From: an uncultured Aquimarina sp.
GTDB lineage: Bacteria > Bacteroidota > Bacteroidia > Flavobacteriales > Flavobacteriaceae
Assembly: GCA_947489195.1 (NCBI GenBank)
Contig: CANLCT010000032.1
Location: 1 to 50,158, forward strand
Length of the DNA stretch: 50,158 nucleotides
Direction: 5' to 3'
The first letter of the stretch is position 1; every line of letters begins with the position of its first letter. Made by a program: the position numbers and the translations under genes. This document shows, in pieces, positions 17,534 to 29,600 of this stretch. The notes beneath the pieces are model-generated. The model made no database searches and was not told the origin of the DNA. It saw nothing but the letters and a program-made list of their open reading frames with translations.

Positions 17534-17986
17534 CTAAATAAATTGAAGTATTTCTTTATGCGAAGAAAGTAAATCTACCATACTCCATATTTTTGAAGAA
17601 TTTACATCAATACTTTGGTCTAAACTTTTTAGCCATTTCATGTAATTCATAATTTGTTGTTCTAAATTCAAGTTAATTAATTGATTTTTATCAATTTCTC
17701 CCATGCTCCAGTCTAAAAAAAGTTTATTGCCAGTTTTGGATGTTTTAAAGCAATTAATAATTTGGTGTCTTTGGTCTTTTTCTAATACAGAAATTAACTC
17801 GTTTATAGTATGGGGTTTATCAGATTCAATGTACTGTAAAAAGTATCCATCTTCATAATATAAATATCCCGAAATTCCTCTTTTTAAGTTATGCATCCTG
17901 CTTTTTTTTAAGATATTTTTAATTAAAATATCAGTTATTGGCATAGTAGCTTTACTAATGTAAATGGCACAATCAAATTTGGACAT
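17534..17986 (-). CDS. BLUF domain blue-light photoreceptor
   Basis: The 150-residue protein is a short BLUF protein: a flavin-binding domain (about 1-97) and a small helical C-terminal cap. All residues central to the BLUF photocycle can be aligned: Y9 in IYISKAT, N33 in SRMHNLKRGISG, Q51 in DGYFLQYIES, and W93/M95 in LDWSMGE. D71-H74 in KDQRH matches the helix that follows. It should bind FAD non-covalently and change its hydrogen bonding around Tyr-Gln under blue light. No enzymatic output is fused, so it must signal through a partner. It converges with the kinase/regulator pair and is divergent from the first large surface-protein gene, with 199 nt between. Confidence 0.92.
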   Translation of the reverse strand: MSKFDCAIYISKATMPITDILIKNILKKSRMHNLKRGISGYLYYEDGYFLQYIESDKPHTINELISVLEKDQRHQIINCFKTSKTGNKLFLDWSMGEIDKNQLINLNLEQQIMNYMKWLKSLDQSIDVNSSKIWSMVDLLSSHKEILQFI

Positions 17987-18185
17987 TGTAAATTAATATT
18001 TAAGTATCTCATTTTAAGTCTGTTAATATAAGTGTATTTTCTTAAAAAAAGAAAAAAAAGCATAATAATTGTATTTAATCGGTGTTATTTGCTTTTTAAA
18101 GTTTTAGAAAAAAAATATTATATATAAGTTGTTGTATTACAATACTATATATACCTTCATGTATGGTTAAAATTAATAAATGTAA

Positions 18186-20774
18186 ATGAATATAAAAGAG
18201 GGAAATTTAAAAGTAATATTTAGTAAATATTTTTTTGCCAATTTTTTTTTATTATCTACAGCTATTTGTGCACAAGATGTAGATAACGATGGTACTCCAG
18301 ATACGGTAGATCCTAATGTAAATAGTGCTGTAGCTGTAAATGATGCGTTGACAATTCCATTAGCAACAGTATCGGAAATTTATATATTAGATAACGATGA
18401 TTTTTTAGGCAATTCGGATGTGCGATCTGTGGGTTTTATTGAATTAACAGATTTAGGAACTGGTACGGCCGGGGGTACTGTAAATTTTAATGTAGACAGA
18501 GGAACACTTAGGTACACCCCATTAACTAGTGAAGCAGGAACAAATGTTACTATTAATTATCGGGTATGTAATATTCTTGCTAATCCCGATGTTTGTGCCA
18601 CAGCTAGTCTTACTTTAACAATAATGACTAATACAAATTTTGTGTGTACGAATACTGCTTATGTAATAAGCGCACCAAATAACACTACTTCATCAACCTT
18701 GGGGGCATTAGATTTACAAGCACCAGAAACGCCATCGGGAGTAATTACACTATCGGCAGCGGGGACTTATAATGCATTGGCTTTTAATACAAATGATAAT
18801 TTGTTATATGCACTTCAAACTCGAGATTTTGATAACACAGATACCGTTGCACGTGGTGATATAGTAACTATATCACCATCGGGAGTTGTGGTAAGTTTGG
18901 GTAAACCAGTAGCAGATACTCCAGCTACAGCGGCATTAATGCCTACATGGCCGGGTAGTAATAATGTAGCGAATTCTCAATTAAATCTTAGAAATTTTAT
19001 AGGAACAATTGATTCGCAAACAGAAACTTTTTTAACATTTGCGCAAGATAATGTGGATGGTACCAGATACATTGCCAAAGTGGATTTAAATGCATTTGAA
19101 TATTCTTTTGTTCAATTAGATCGAAATATTAATCCGGCTGATGTTGCCTTTTCAAATCAAACAGGATTACTTTATGGTGTTAATGGATCTACAATACGAT
19201 CCTACAATCCAACCACAGGTGAAGTTTTGGATATTACTGTTGATCCAAGTTCGGATACACTTATAAGTAGTGCAGGAGGTGCATGGTCAGATGCTAATGG
19301 AAATGTATATTTTTATAAAAACGGAGGCACTACGGGCAACGTTATCTTATTTTATAATGTAACTACAAATGTGGCCAAAAGAATAGGAGAGGTTACTCCT
19401 TTTTCAGATTTTGATGCAGCAGCGTGTACCCCGCCTGTAATTACCAAATCGGCAAGTGGTTTTACGTTTGCTCCAGGATCAACATTTACTTATACTTTTG
19501 AAATTTCAAATACATTAACTACAGTTTCAAACGTAGGTTTTTCCGATGTATTAACTTCTTCAGAATTTAGTTTTGTACCCGGTTCTATAGTGCCAGCAAA
19601 TCCAGGAGGAGGTACCATTACTAATTTTACTATTAATAGTATAGAAATAGAAAACATAATTGTACCTGCCGCTGGGAGTGTCACTTTTGATGTACAAATA
19701 GCCGTAAGCCCATCGGCAGAAGTGGGTAGTTTTAGTAATACAGGATTTATTAGTTTTGGTCCGCAAACCATAAGTAGTGATGATCCTAGAACATTACCAG
19801 CCTCAAGTCCCGATCCAACGGTTATTAATATAGTAAGAGATGCCGACGGCGATGGAATTACAGATAATGTAGACTTGGATGATGATAATGATGCCATTTT
19901 AGATGATGTGGAATGTCCCCGAAATTTTTTAACAATATCGGCAGCTGATTTAGGCTTAGGTACTAATGAAAGTAATGTAAGTGTAGCAAATGTTGATGTA
20001 AGCGCAAAATTTGGATTAGGAAATGGAAATGTAATTATAGATGTTACAAATATTTATACCAATAGTAGCGGCGAATTTGTAGCTGGTAACCCAGCAATAA
20101 TTACAGCATTCTCTAGGTTTGATTTTTCGGGTACTGCACAAGTTTTTTTGCAATTAATACACGATCCAGTACTAGCTCAGGATACATCATTTGATGGCAT
20201 TCGTAGTGTTGACGGTACTACCTATTTCTTTTCGGGTAGTTTAACAGCAGGTTTTTCAAACATTCAAGATGGTAATAAATATTTGGTACAACGAAATACA
20301 TCAACAAGCAGTGCCTCAACATCGTTTATATGGGAATCCGAAATATCTAATGTGCAAAGTTTTGAAGTAATTACTACTGATGAAAATAGCACTAATCTAG
20401 GGCAGCCTAATGCCATTTATGAAATTCGTATAAGTATTGCCGAAGATTTTGACGGTGACGGCATTCCTAATTGTTTGGATTTAGATAGTGATAATGACAA
20501 CTGTGCCGATGCCGTGGAGGGAAGTAGTAGCTATAAAAATAGTGACCTAGTTGTTGCTTCTGGTTCAATAAGCGGAGGTACAGGTTCTTTAATAAATGAA
20601 AATTTGTCAAATTCACCAAGTACGGTTGATACTACTCCAGGGAGTATAACTTTTGGAGTGCCTATTGTAAGTCCTGCTACTACAGCGGTTACACAAGGTA
20701 TTGATGAGAGTCAAGACAATACAAAAAATAGTCAATGTTGCGAAATAATTCCACCGACTATTTCTCCGAATTAG
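18186..20774 (+). CDS. Secreted modular surface protein 1 (cadherin-like, DUF11, TSP3 repeats)
   Basis: The 862-residue protein has a signal peptide (about 1-29, ending CAQ). Next comes a DVDNDGTPDTVD calcium-type motif, then a cadherin-like Ig module (about 40-145). A propeller-like region begins at VCTNTAYVIS (about 150-415) and resembles the DUF6923 type. A DUF11-like Ig domain follows (about 417-540, PVITKSASGFTFAPGSTFTYTFEISN). The C-terminal third has TSP3-like pairs ([22 protein letters not shown], in parts, and [20 protein letters not shown]) around a beta-rich insert. It ends QCCEIIPPTISPN-stop, a terminus shared with the next three proteins. It has no full type IX secretion C-terminal domain. 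Probable role: calcium-stabilised adhesin or envelope scaffold. Confidence 0.8.
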   Translation: MNIKEGNLKVIFSKYFFANFFLLSTAICAQDVDNDGTPDTVDPNVNSAVAVNDALTIPLATVSEIYILDNDDFLGNSDVRSVGFIELTDLGTGTAGGTVNFNVDRGTLRYTPLTSEAGTNVTINYRVCNILANPDVCATASLTLTIMTNTNFVCTNTAYVISAPNNTTSSTLGALDLQAPETPSGVITLSAAGTYNALAFNTNDNLLYALQTRDFDNTDTVARGDIVTISPSGVVVSLGKPVADTPATAALMPTWPGSNNVANSQLNLRNFIGTIDSQTETFLTFAQDNVDGTRYIAKVDLNAFEYSFVQLDRNINPADVAFSNQTGLLYGVNGSTIRSYNPTTGEVLDITVDPSSDTLISSAGGAWSDANGNVYFYKNGGTTGNVILFYNVTTNVAKRIGEVTPFSDFDAAACTPPVITKSASGFTFAPGSTFTYTFEISNTLTTVSNVGFSDVLTSSEFSFVPGSIVPANPGGGTITNFTINSIEIENIIVPAAGSVTFDVQIAVSPSAEVGSFSNTGFISFGPQTISSDDPRTLPASSPDPTVINIVRDADGDGITDNVDLDDDNDAILDDVECPRNFLTISAADLGLGTNESNVSVANVDVSAKFGLGNGNVIIDVTNIYTNSSGEFVAGNPAIITAFSRFDFSGTAQVFLQLIHDPVLAQDTSFDGIRSVDGTTYFFSGSLTAGFSNIQDGNKYLVQRNTSTSSASTSFIWESEISNVQSFEVITTDENSTNLGQPNAIYEIRISIAEDFDGDGIPNCLDLDSDNDNCADAVEGSSSYKNSDLVVASGSISGGTGSLINENLSNSPSTVDTTPGSITFGVPIVSPATTAVTQGIDESQDNTKNSQCCEIIPPTISPN

Positions 20775-20862
20775 ATTTATTTTTAAATTAATGCATTGAT
20801 TTTTAATTGTTTATGATTTTTTCGTAACTTAACCTTTAAATATTTCGTAATAATTATTGGAT

Positions 20863-23409
20863 ATGAAGCAAAACTCCCATTCGAGTTATAAAACAGTAGT
20901 CCTATTTTATGTATTATTCATGATACATTATGCACAGGCAACAACAGGAATGCTTTTTTCAGAAGCAATAGTTATGCCCCCAACTGATCCCTGTCGATCT
21001 TGCGCTACAGCTACTTGTGGTACAGCGCCAATAACAGACCAGATTAGTGTTTTTGATAATGTAGATGGTGTTGATCCAGATCAAGCGTGCCACCCTGATG
21101 TTTTTGAGATAGTTACTTCTGGGGATACCGTAACTTTTTGTGCGACATTCACCACACCAGCAGTGTTGGAAGAGAATTTTATGAGTTTTTTAGGGGCAAC
21201 ACCAACTACTAATGCTGGTTGTACTGTGTCCAACATCAACAATTGGCAGTTGTTTAATGGGTGTTCTCCTGTCACAGCTACAGGAAGAGTAACCAACGAG
21301 CCTAATCTTCCAGCAAATATGGGTAGGCCTATTTGGCAAGTGGCTCCTAGTACCACTTATGAATTATGTTATGATGTCACGGTATCGGGAACTTGTTCAT
21401 TAGTTTCAGAACCTTGTTTTGCTCCTCATTGGGTACCTGCACCCTGCGAATTACTATTAGCAACAGCCGATCAGGACTGTTCGAATGTAGGAACAACAGG
21501 AAATTATAATGTAGAAGTCGTATTCAGTAATGGAGGGCAAGGAGCAGGCACTTATACGGTTAATACAGATGTTGGAGTCATAGCAGGAGATGATCCTAAT
21601 TTAGTAGCCTCAGGAAGCATTTTTGTCAATGATATTCCTGATGGTTCTGCATATAATATTACGATATTGGGAGATAATATCAACTCAGGCTGTGTGTTTA
21701 CGATATCAAGTCCTGGTTACACCTGTGCATTTTGTCCGAAAATCGTAAAAGCTACTGTAGAAAATGATGCTTGTGGATCGGATACGGTTACTTTAACGGC
21801 AGAAGTTGACACTGGAATTGAGGGACAAGATTATTATATAGAATGGTTACAAAACGGAACGCCTATAGCAAGTAATGGAGCTTCGACCGTTGGAGTAGAT
21901 GGCGTGTTTGGTACTGCCGATGACCCTGCTTCGGCATTGATCTATATACATACATTAAGTGTAGGGGGAGGAATAGCTGCTTGTAGTTTCGAAGATCAGG
22001 TATTTACGGCAAGATTGTATTGTAAAACTTCAGATGAATTGAATCAGGGAAATATAGGTCAAGGGGGGACCGAAGCAACCTTACCTCCTACGGGGACACC
22101 TGCAGATGTAACAGTCGTGGCAACGTATAACGCCGCAGCAGAAACCTGTTTAAGTTTGAATTTAACAAGTGTGGATGCTGGAGCCATAGCAGAAAACTTC
22201 GAATATCAGTTTCGATTTTCTTCAGGGCCACCTTTTGGGAATAGTTGGATTTGTGAAGCCGTTACTAATGTTAAAACGCCCATACCCTCTACAGAAGGGC
22301 CTTTTTGTACTCCTTTCTGGGCAACAAATGGAGGCTGTCCTATTGGGCCAGCAGGGGTAGTTGGGAATAACACCTGTTTTGGAGGCGGACCCGGAGAGGT
22401 TGGATCAGGAACAGTACTTATACCTCCGGCTTCTTCTGCAGAAATTAATCTTGGAGGAATTAATTCGAGCACATCAGCACAAGGAACCTGGGAAGTATGC
22501 ATTTATGATTCTTTTTTAGATAATGGAGGAGCTGCTGAAGGAGTATTAAATTATGTGCTTTTAAAAGTAAATTACTTCTTACCCCCTGGAGTTGATATCA
22601 ATTTTACCGAATACTCCATTGTAGATGCCGTTAATATTTCTACACCATCAGTAGTGCCAAGTGCCCCAATAACAACTACCAGTAATCCTAATGGACCAAA
22701 TTTGGTTACAGGCCTTCGTGTATGTAATGCACCTGTACCAGGAGCTGATTTTACTTTGCCTAATGCCGCTAATTGTGAAACTACTATTACAACCATTTGT
22801 AGTAATGCTATAGTAAGATATTCAGGGGATGGAGGGGTGAGTTATTTGCTTTCAGAACCCCCTGTTTTACCTATAGATGGGGAAACCATTTTTTATGAAA
22901 TATCAACACCAGATTGTTCTACAATATGTGGAACAACAGGGAGTTATGTGTTAAGTAATTGTCCTCCTTTACTTGATAGTGACGGAGATGGTGTTAGTGA
23001 TTTAGTAGATGTAGATGATGATAATGACGGAATTTTAGATATAATTGAAGGGACTACAGATACAGATTTAGATACGATTCCTAATTATCTCGATTTAGAT
23101 AGTGATGGTGATGGTTGTCCTGATGCTGTTGAAGGAGGAGATGCAATTATTCAGCCTGTATTGTTAACGTCTACTATGGATGGTGGGAATGTTGGAACCC
23201 CTTCAGAGCAATCCATTCAAGAAAATTTAACAGGGGTAATTACTAGTGCAGACCCTGTTGCTGATGGTATTGTAGATAGTACAGGTAGCGTAACCCTAGT
23301 TGATGGAAATACAGTTGCTGCAGTACAACAAAGTTTAGGGGAAAGTCAAAACGCTACAACCGATGCAGATTGTTGTCAAATTGTACCTTTGATTATTATG
23401 CCTAATTAA
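20863..23409 (+). CDS. Secreted modular surface protein 2 (Cys-rich, P-domain-like, TSP3 repeats)
   Basis: The start is placed at the ATG at 20863; the TTG six bases upstream is less likely. The 848 residues begin with a signal peptide (about 1-26, [15 protein letters not shown]). The N-terminal half is rich in cysteine ([10 protein letters not shown] and others) and contains modules I cannot name. A region about 450-570, ending [16 protein letters not shown], looks like the proprotein-convertase P-type jelly roll. The C-terminal part has TSP3-like repeats ([19 protein letters not shown] and [17 protein letters not shown]), a linker, and the shared end [17 protein letters not shown]. Its cysteine content differs from its neighbours, suggesting disulphides outside the cytoplasm. 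Role inferred only: secreted adhesin-type protein. Confidence 0.78.
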   Translation: MKQNSHSSYKTVVLFYVLFMIHYAQATTGMLFSEAIVMPPTDPCRSCATATCGTAPITDQISVFDNVDGVDPDQACHPDVFEIVTSGDTVTFCATFTTPAVLEENFMSFLGATPTTNAGCTVSNINNWQLFNGCSPVTATGRVTNEPNLPANMGRPIWQVAPSTTYELCYDVTVSGTCSLVSEPCFAPHWVPAPCELLLATADQDCSNVGTTGNYNVEVVFSNGGQGAGTYTVNTDVGVIAGDDPNLVASGSIFVNDIPDGSAYNITILGDNINSGCVFTISSPGYTCAFCPKIVKATVENDACGSDTVTLTAEVDTGIEGQDYYIEWLQNGTPIASNGASTVGVDGVFGTADDPASALIYIHTLSVGGGIAACSFEDQVFTARLYCKTSDELNQGNIGQGGTEATLPPTGTPADVTVVATYNAAAETCLSLNLTSVDAGAIAENFEYQFRFSSGPPFGNSWICEAVTNVKTPIPSTEGPFCTPFWATNGGCPIGPAGVVGNNTCFGGGPGEVGSGTVLIPPASSAEINLGGINSSTSAQGTWEVCIYDSFLDNGGAAEGVLNYVLLKVNYFLPPGVDINFTEYSIVDAVNISTPSVVPSAPITTTSNPNGPNLVTGLRVCNAPVPGADFTLPNAANCETTITTICSNAIVRYSGDGGVSYLLSEPPVLPIDGETIFYEISTPDCSTICGTTGSYVLSNCPPLLDSDGDGVSDLVDVDDDNDGILDIIEGTTDTDLDTIPNYLDLDSDGDGCPDAVEGGDAIIQPVLLTSTMDGGNVGTPSEQSIQENLTGVITSADPVADGIVDSTGSVTLVDGNTVAAVQQSLGESQNATTDADCCQIVPLIIMPN

Positions 23410-23582
23410 TTTAAACGTTTAAAATCTTTATTCTAGAATTATAAGAACTGTGTTTTTTGATATTAGTAAGTCTCTCTCTTTGTGAAAAATACAAAAAAAG
23501 ACTGTTCAAAAACTATATGCTATAAATGTCAATGTTTTTTATCGTTAAAATGGGTATTTTATCTATTAAAATTATCTTTTTA

Positions 23583-23688
23583 TCTAAAATATTGTAAATC
23601 AGTAAATTATATTTTTAAAGAATTGTAATTTAATATTCTAAAAATCTGATTTAGAGCATGTTATGATTATTTTAAAATTAAATTGATT
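23583..23688 (+). repeat. Upstream region shared with the paralogous gene (copy 1)
   Basis: About 106 bases before the ATG of surface protein 3 align, with roughly 80 per cent identity by eye and a few small gaps, to the 108 bases before surface protein 4. Shared runs include GAATTGTAATTTAATA and TTATGATT. The duplication that produced the two genes therefore included the putative promoter and leader. Confidence 0.8.
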
Positions 23689-26600
23689 ATGGATAAAAAT
23701 ACTTTTAATTCTCATATCAAGAATCTTACACTATTTCTATTTATAGTTTTGTCTGTAATGACACTTCAAGGTCAAGAAATATGTAATAATGGTATGGATG
23801 ATGATGCAGATGGTCTTATAGATGGTTGTGATTCAGATTGTGGTACATTAATTTTTCAAGAAAGTTTTGAAAATGCGACCAATACAGGATTAATTGGTCC
23901 TAACTGTTTGGGCTTCGAAATAGGAGACCACGAAACGTGGCTCATAGGTACAGTTGCTCCATTTGCTACAGATAATTCTCAAGGAATATCAGGTAATTGG
24001 TCAACAAGCGGTCGTATTTGGTATACCAACAATACCAACGCCTGTTCTGCTAGTGGAGGTGTACCCGTCGCAGTGAATTTTCCAGACGGAAATGTAGCAT
24101 TATATTTAAATGAAACACCTGCTGGCTCGTATGTAGAATTCACTTTTCCATCAGGCACATTTAATGCATCAAATAAATACTTCATTTCAATAGATGTTTG
24201 GAATGATGCAGAACCAGGTGATACAGGGCTTCAAGTGGATATAACAAGCTCCATTGGTGGCCTGCTTCAGTCGACTCAACTACAATATGATGCAGTTACA
24301 GCATCTGACGGGGATTTTGACTTACTACAAACAGAAATTTGTGGAGATACGGGTGCTGTAACGATTAGATTAACAGAACTCACGGTAATGGGAGCCTCTG
24401 CCTCTCCAGTAATTGATAATTTAAGAATTACAGAAAGTAGCTGTGTTTTTGATCCAGGATCTAACGGAACAACCTGTTTTGAGACTACCGATACTCCTAC
24501 AGATTTAATTAATTTTTTAGCAGGAAGCCCAGATACAGGAGGATCTTGGTCACCAACTCTCGCAAGTGGAACTGGAGTATTTGACCCTTCAGTGGATACG
24601 GCAGGAATTTACACCTATAGTGGTAGCTTATGTGGTGGTGGTAGTGCAGATGTGGTAGTTACTATAGGAGGTTGTCCCCCTCAAGCATTAGATACCGACG
24701 GTGACACGATTGCCAACCAATTGGATTTAGATGATGATAATGATGGAATCTTAGATAGAATCGAACAAGGCTGTGATATCAGTCCCATATTTGCACAAAT
24801 TGCACGTTGGGATCCTAATATTGGTATTCCAGCAGATGTAAATAGTTTAAATGGAAATACAGGAGCGGCAAAAGTAAATCGTTATGAACCCAGTTTTGTA
24901 AATACGACTTATGTAGATGCGACTGTAAGTAACTTAAGCTTTGGAGGAGGAGTCACCGATGAGTCACTAGATACGGTCGGAAATGACGTGGCTTCTCATG
25001 GATATGTTTGGATAAGTGGGGTAGATGGAGCTACGGTAGCAGATGCTCGAACCAATAATGATTATCTAGAGTTTAGCTTTACCATGCGAGATGATATTGA
25101 TGTGGTCGCACGTTTTGATAATATTATTGATGTGACTACCAATATCGCAGGAACCTATGAAACCACTAGAGGGTTGAATTTATCATCAGAACCTCGTAAG
25201 CCTATTTATGCTGACTGGTCCTATCAAATCGAAATAAGTTACGATGGCTTTGTAACTTCTCAAATTTTGCAAACCTCAAAAACAACAACGCGTATCCAAG
25301 ATGGTACGACCTTTACGGATACTAATAATGATGCAGGAGGAGGGGTAAACGCCTTTAACGAATTTGATAATTATCAAGATGGAGCAGGGCCTAATAATGA
25401 TGTACTGTTACAAGCAGATATTACCTATGCGATTCGTATTTATCTTTTTGGAGCAGAAAATGCTTCGGATAATGTAACGTTAGATAATTTTAATATTTCG
25501 ATCAACCCTTGTGAAAACTTTGATTTTGATGGAGATGGAACACCCAATAATTTCGATTTAGATAGTGACAATGATGGTTGTGCCGATTTAGAAGAAGCAG
25601 GAGGGAATTTCACCGTTGCAGATGATGGAGTAACGGCTATAGGAACCGTAGAAGATGGCAATGGAGATTTGGTAACTACTAATTTAGGAAATATGGTAGG
25701 GGCTACTTTACCTGGAGTTCCTAATTTAGCAGGTACTGGGCAAAGTTTAGCGAATACACAAGATGGTATTGATTACTGTACCGATACCGATGGAGATACA
25801 ATACCCGATAGTGTTGATTTAGATGATGATAATGATGGGATTTTGGATGTAGTTGAAAATTTCTGTGATGCTTCTGCTTCTTTACTTGAAATTACTCCAG
25901 ATGGAGGATCATTTATTTTATCAGGATCACCTACTCAGACGAATGCTTTCCAGGTAGGAGGTGGTAGAGAATTTGCTAATACTTTCGATGGTAATATTGC
26001 AACTTTTGGTGGTACTACTTCCAATACATCTCCCGATGCTATAAATGGTACAGTTGAATATACCTATTCCTCTCCACAAAATGATGTTACTTCTTTAAAC
26101 TTTTATAACAATGGAGGTTCAATATTAACGGACGGAGGTTCTGTTGGGTCTATTGGGTTAATAGAAGTTCTTAATTCTAGTAATAACGTTATTTACAATC
26201 AATTCTCTGTGAGTATTCCAGAGAGTACTGCGGGTAACCCTTTTCAAATTTTATTTACAGATGCGCTTGATGACGTTACTACTTTAAGGTTTACTGATTT
26301 TGAAGGAAATCCAGCAGGTGCCATTGAAACGATATGGCGTGAGGTTAGTATTTTTACATGTCCAAATTATATTGATGATATTGACAATGATGGTATCGTA
26401 AATTCTTTAGACCTTGACAGCGACGGTGACGGCTGTCCCGATGCCGTAGAAGGAGGAGATGCTTTTGTAATCGGAAATTTATCTGATGCGAATGGAATTG
26501 GAGATCTAGACGGTGGAAATACAGGTGGTACCTTTACAGGAACAGGAAGTCCTGTGACTACAAACTTAACAGGAGATTATGGAAGTGTAGCCGACCCCGT

Positions 26601-29600
26601 AGCATCCAATTATGTAGATGCGCAAGGACGAGTTACGATTACAACAGCTACAAATACATCCCCAGGTACGGATGCAACGGTGACACAAACTATTGGTATT
26701 AGTCAAGATGGATCACAAGAAAGTTGTACTGATACGGATGGAGACTCCATAGCGGATGTCGATGATTTAGATGATGATAATGATGGAATTTTAGACACCG
26801 TTGAATGCTTTATTGCAGCAGCAGATGAATGTGGTGTCGACAATAATTTAGTGTTCGATCCAAACTTCAGTACAGGAGTAGACAATCAACTCGATATAGG
26901 GTCTGATTATGCTCCTATAGGAACCAATTTTTCTCGATATGCTAATAATACGCCTGCATCCAATTGTACGGCTTCTGCTAACAGATCTTTACTAGTAGAT
27001 CTGAGAACCAGTAACCAACATTTCTGGCGCCAAACCGTAAATGTAATACCCAATACAATATACACCTTTACTTTTTGGACGCGAACGCAATCGGCTACAG
27101 AAGCCGACCCGATTCGAGCCGTATTGTTTGATAATACAAATACAGAATTTTTCAATGAACTTATTAATAGTATTACTGCTACCTATGTTGAATACACCTA
27201 TACTATTAATGTTGGGGCTACGAATACGGTACGTATCGAGTTACAAGGCAATGATATTTCTACCATTACAAATAACAATATTTATATAGACGATATCGCA
27301 TTCTTTACTACAGTATGTGGATTAGATACTGATAAGGATGGTATTGTAAATGCATTGGATTTAGATAGTGATGGCGATGGCTGTCCAGATGCTACTGAGG
27401 GCGATGGAACTTTTGCTTTTGGAGATGTCGTTGATGCCAATGGAATAGGAACTTTGAATGCTGGCAATACGGGAACGGACTTTAATGGGACAGCTACCAC
27501 AGGAGTTACGACGAATTTGACAGGTGATTATGGCAGTGTTCTCGATCCCGTAGCTTCCAATTATGTAGATGCCCAAGGACGAGTTACGATTGCTACAGCA
27601 ACCAATACGTCACCAGGAACGGATGCTACAATAACACAAGCCATAGGATTTAGTCAGGATGTCAGTCAGGAAAATTGTATGGATACAGACGAAGATGGAG
27701 TGCCAGATATCGTAGATATTGATGATGATAATGATGGAATTTTAGATACTAACGAATGTCCGCCAGGAGCCGAAGATCATTTCTCTTTTTATACAGAAAA
27801 CCTTTCAGTTCAAAGTACTACAACAGGAGGGGTTATAGAACAAGATGGAGTACTCATTAATTTTACGATTTCTCACCCGCTAAAAACCGATGTTTTTGCT
27901 CCTGGAAATTTTTCTGGTGAAAATCGTGCCTTGGAAGGGCTATTTAATGACCCAACTATCTATACTCCAATTCAAAATCCAGATGGGACAGGAATTGAAA
28001 CTGTTCCACGTTTTAGAGAAGTAGGAACATATACTATCAACTTCAGTCAACCTGTGACTGATGTAACCATTCACTTTTGGTCTTTAGGAGATGGAGGGTT
28101 CTTCGGAGGTTTAGCACCCGAATTGGATTTTGATAGAAATGTTACACTTATATCATCACGAATGTTACCTGGTAATGGTGTAGATGGCACAACGAATTCA
28201 CTACGTCAAACCGATGTCGATAAGATTGCTTCTAATGATTTAACCAATAATATAGGAGGAAATGGTAGTGTATTAGTACCAGGAACGTATACTAGTATCG
28301 AATTCGTAAACGATATCAATGAACCTTGGTGGTCATTCATCATGTCATTAACGGATACTTTTGAATGTGATCCAGATCGAGATGGCATCATCAACAGTTT
28401 GGATTTGGATAGTGATGGAGATGGGTGTGCCGATGCTATTGAAGGAGGCGATGGTTTTATGTCTGCCAATATAACAGCTTCCAATGTGCCAGGTGGAAAT
28501 ATAGGAACAGATTACATTGGTAGTGCAAGTGCGGTACAAACCAATTTAACAGGAACCTACGGAGGCTCATTGGACCCTGTAGCTGATAATTATGTAAATA
28601 CGCAAGGGCAAGTAACTATTACGTCGGCTACTAACACTTCTCCAGGAACAGATACTGCAGTAGATCAAACAGCAGGATTCAGTCAAGATATGACGCTCAA
28701 TGCTTGTGTCGATTCAGATAATGACCAAGTAGCAAATATAGATGATGTAGATGACGATAATGATGGTATTTTGGATGTAGATGAAAATGCCTGTATTGTA
28801 GATAGCAATATTACCCCAACGCAATTAGGAGCAGGTTCAGGAAATCCGCAAACCTTTACAGCAATTAATACGAATACAGTAATTGTGGAAAACCGATCGG
28901 ATAATGTGGTAGTAAATGATGCGGGTACAGGATATCGTTTAGGAACAGCTACAGCAACAAAAGATAGGTTTTATAGTGTTACCTTTTCAAACCCTGTAAC
29001 TGCAGTAAGGCTAGGTTTTGCATTCATTAATAATAATATTGATGGAGAAGAAGAAATCAATACTTTTACAATTAATAATTCAGGAAGTCTTAATATTCAA
29101 CATAGCAATACGAGTACGGGAGTAGCAACCACTTTTGTAAATGGCAGCTTAGGGGCTTTTGTCGGAGGAGAAGGAGCTACTACTAGTGGTTCTCTGTTAA
29201 TTTACAGTGATGCCACCTTTACCGAGATTACCTTTAAATTCGATTTTGTGGACTTTAATCCAGAGTTAGGAACGAATGTAGACAACCCATTCGGAATCAT
29301 TTTAACCGATGTATGTGAGGTCAATATTGATGTAGACAATGACGGTATTATCAATAGTCTAGACTTAGATAGTGATGGCGACGGTTGTCCCGATGCTGTC
29401 GAAGGGGATTTGGATTTTGAAATAGGAGATTTAGCAGACGCTACAGGTACAGGCTTAGATGTACCCAACAATAACAATAATGATCTAAGTATACCAAGTG
29501 GATATGCAGGTAGTACAACAGAATCGGTAATTACCAATTTAGGAACAATTTCAGATACCAATCCAGGAGTAAGCTTTGGAGTTCCGTTATCTACGTTAGC

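Noticed and set aside
20775..20862. Remnant of a type IX secretion domain after the PN-stop of protein 1, joined by a frameshift
   Set aside because: All three frames downstream of the stop were scanned by eye for GDGxND-like sequence and none was seen. The gap is only 88 bases.
23410..23423. TTTAAACGTTTAAA palindrome after surface protein 2 as a terminator or operator
   Set aside because: It is perfectly palindromic but has no loop or T-tract, and such AT palindromes are expected by chance in this DNA.
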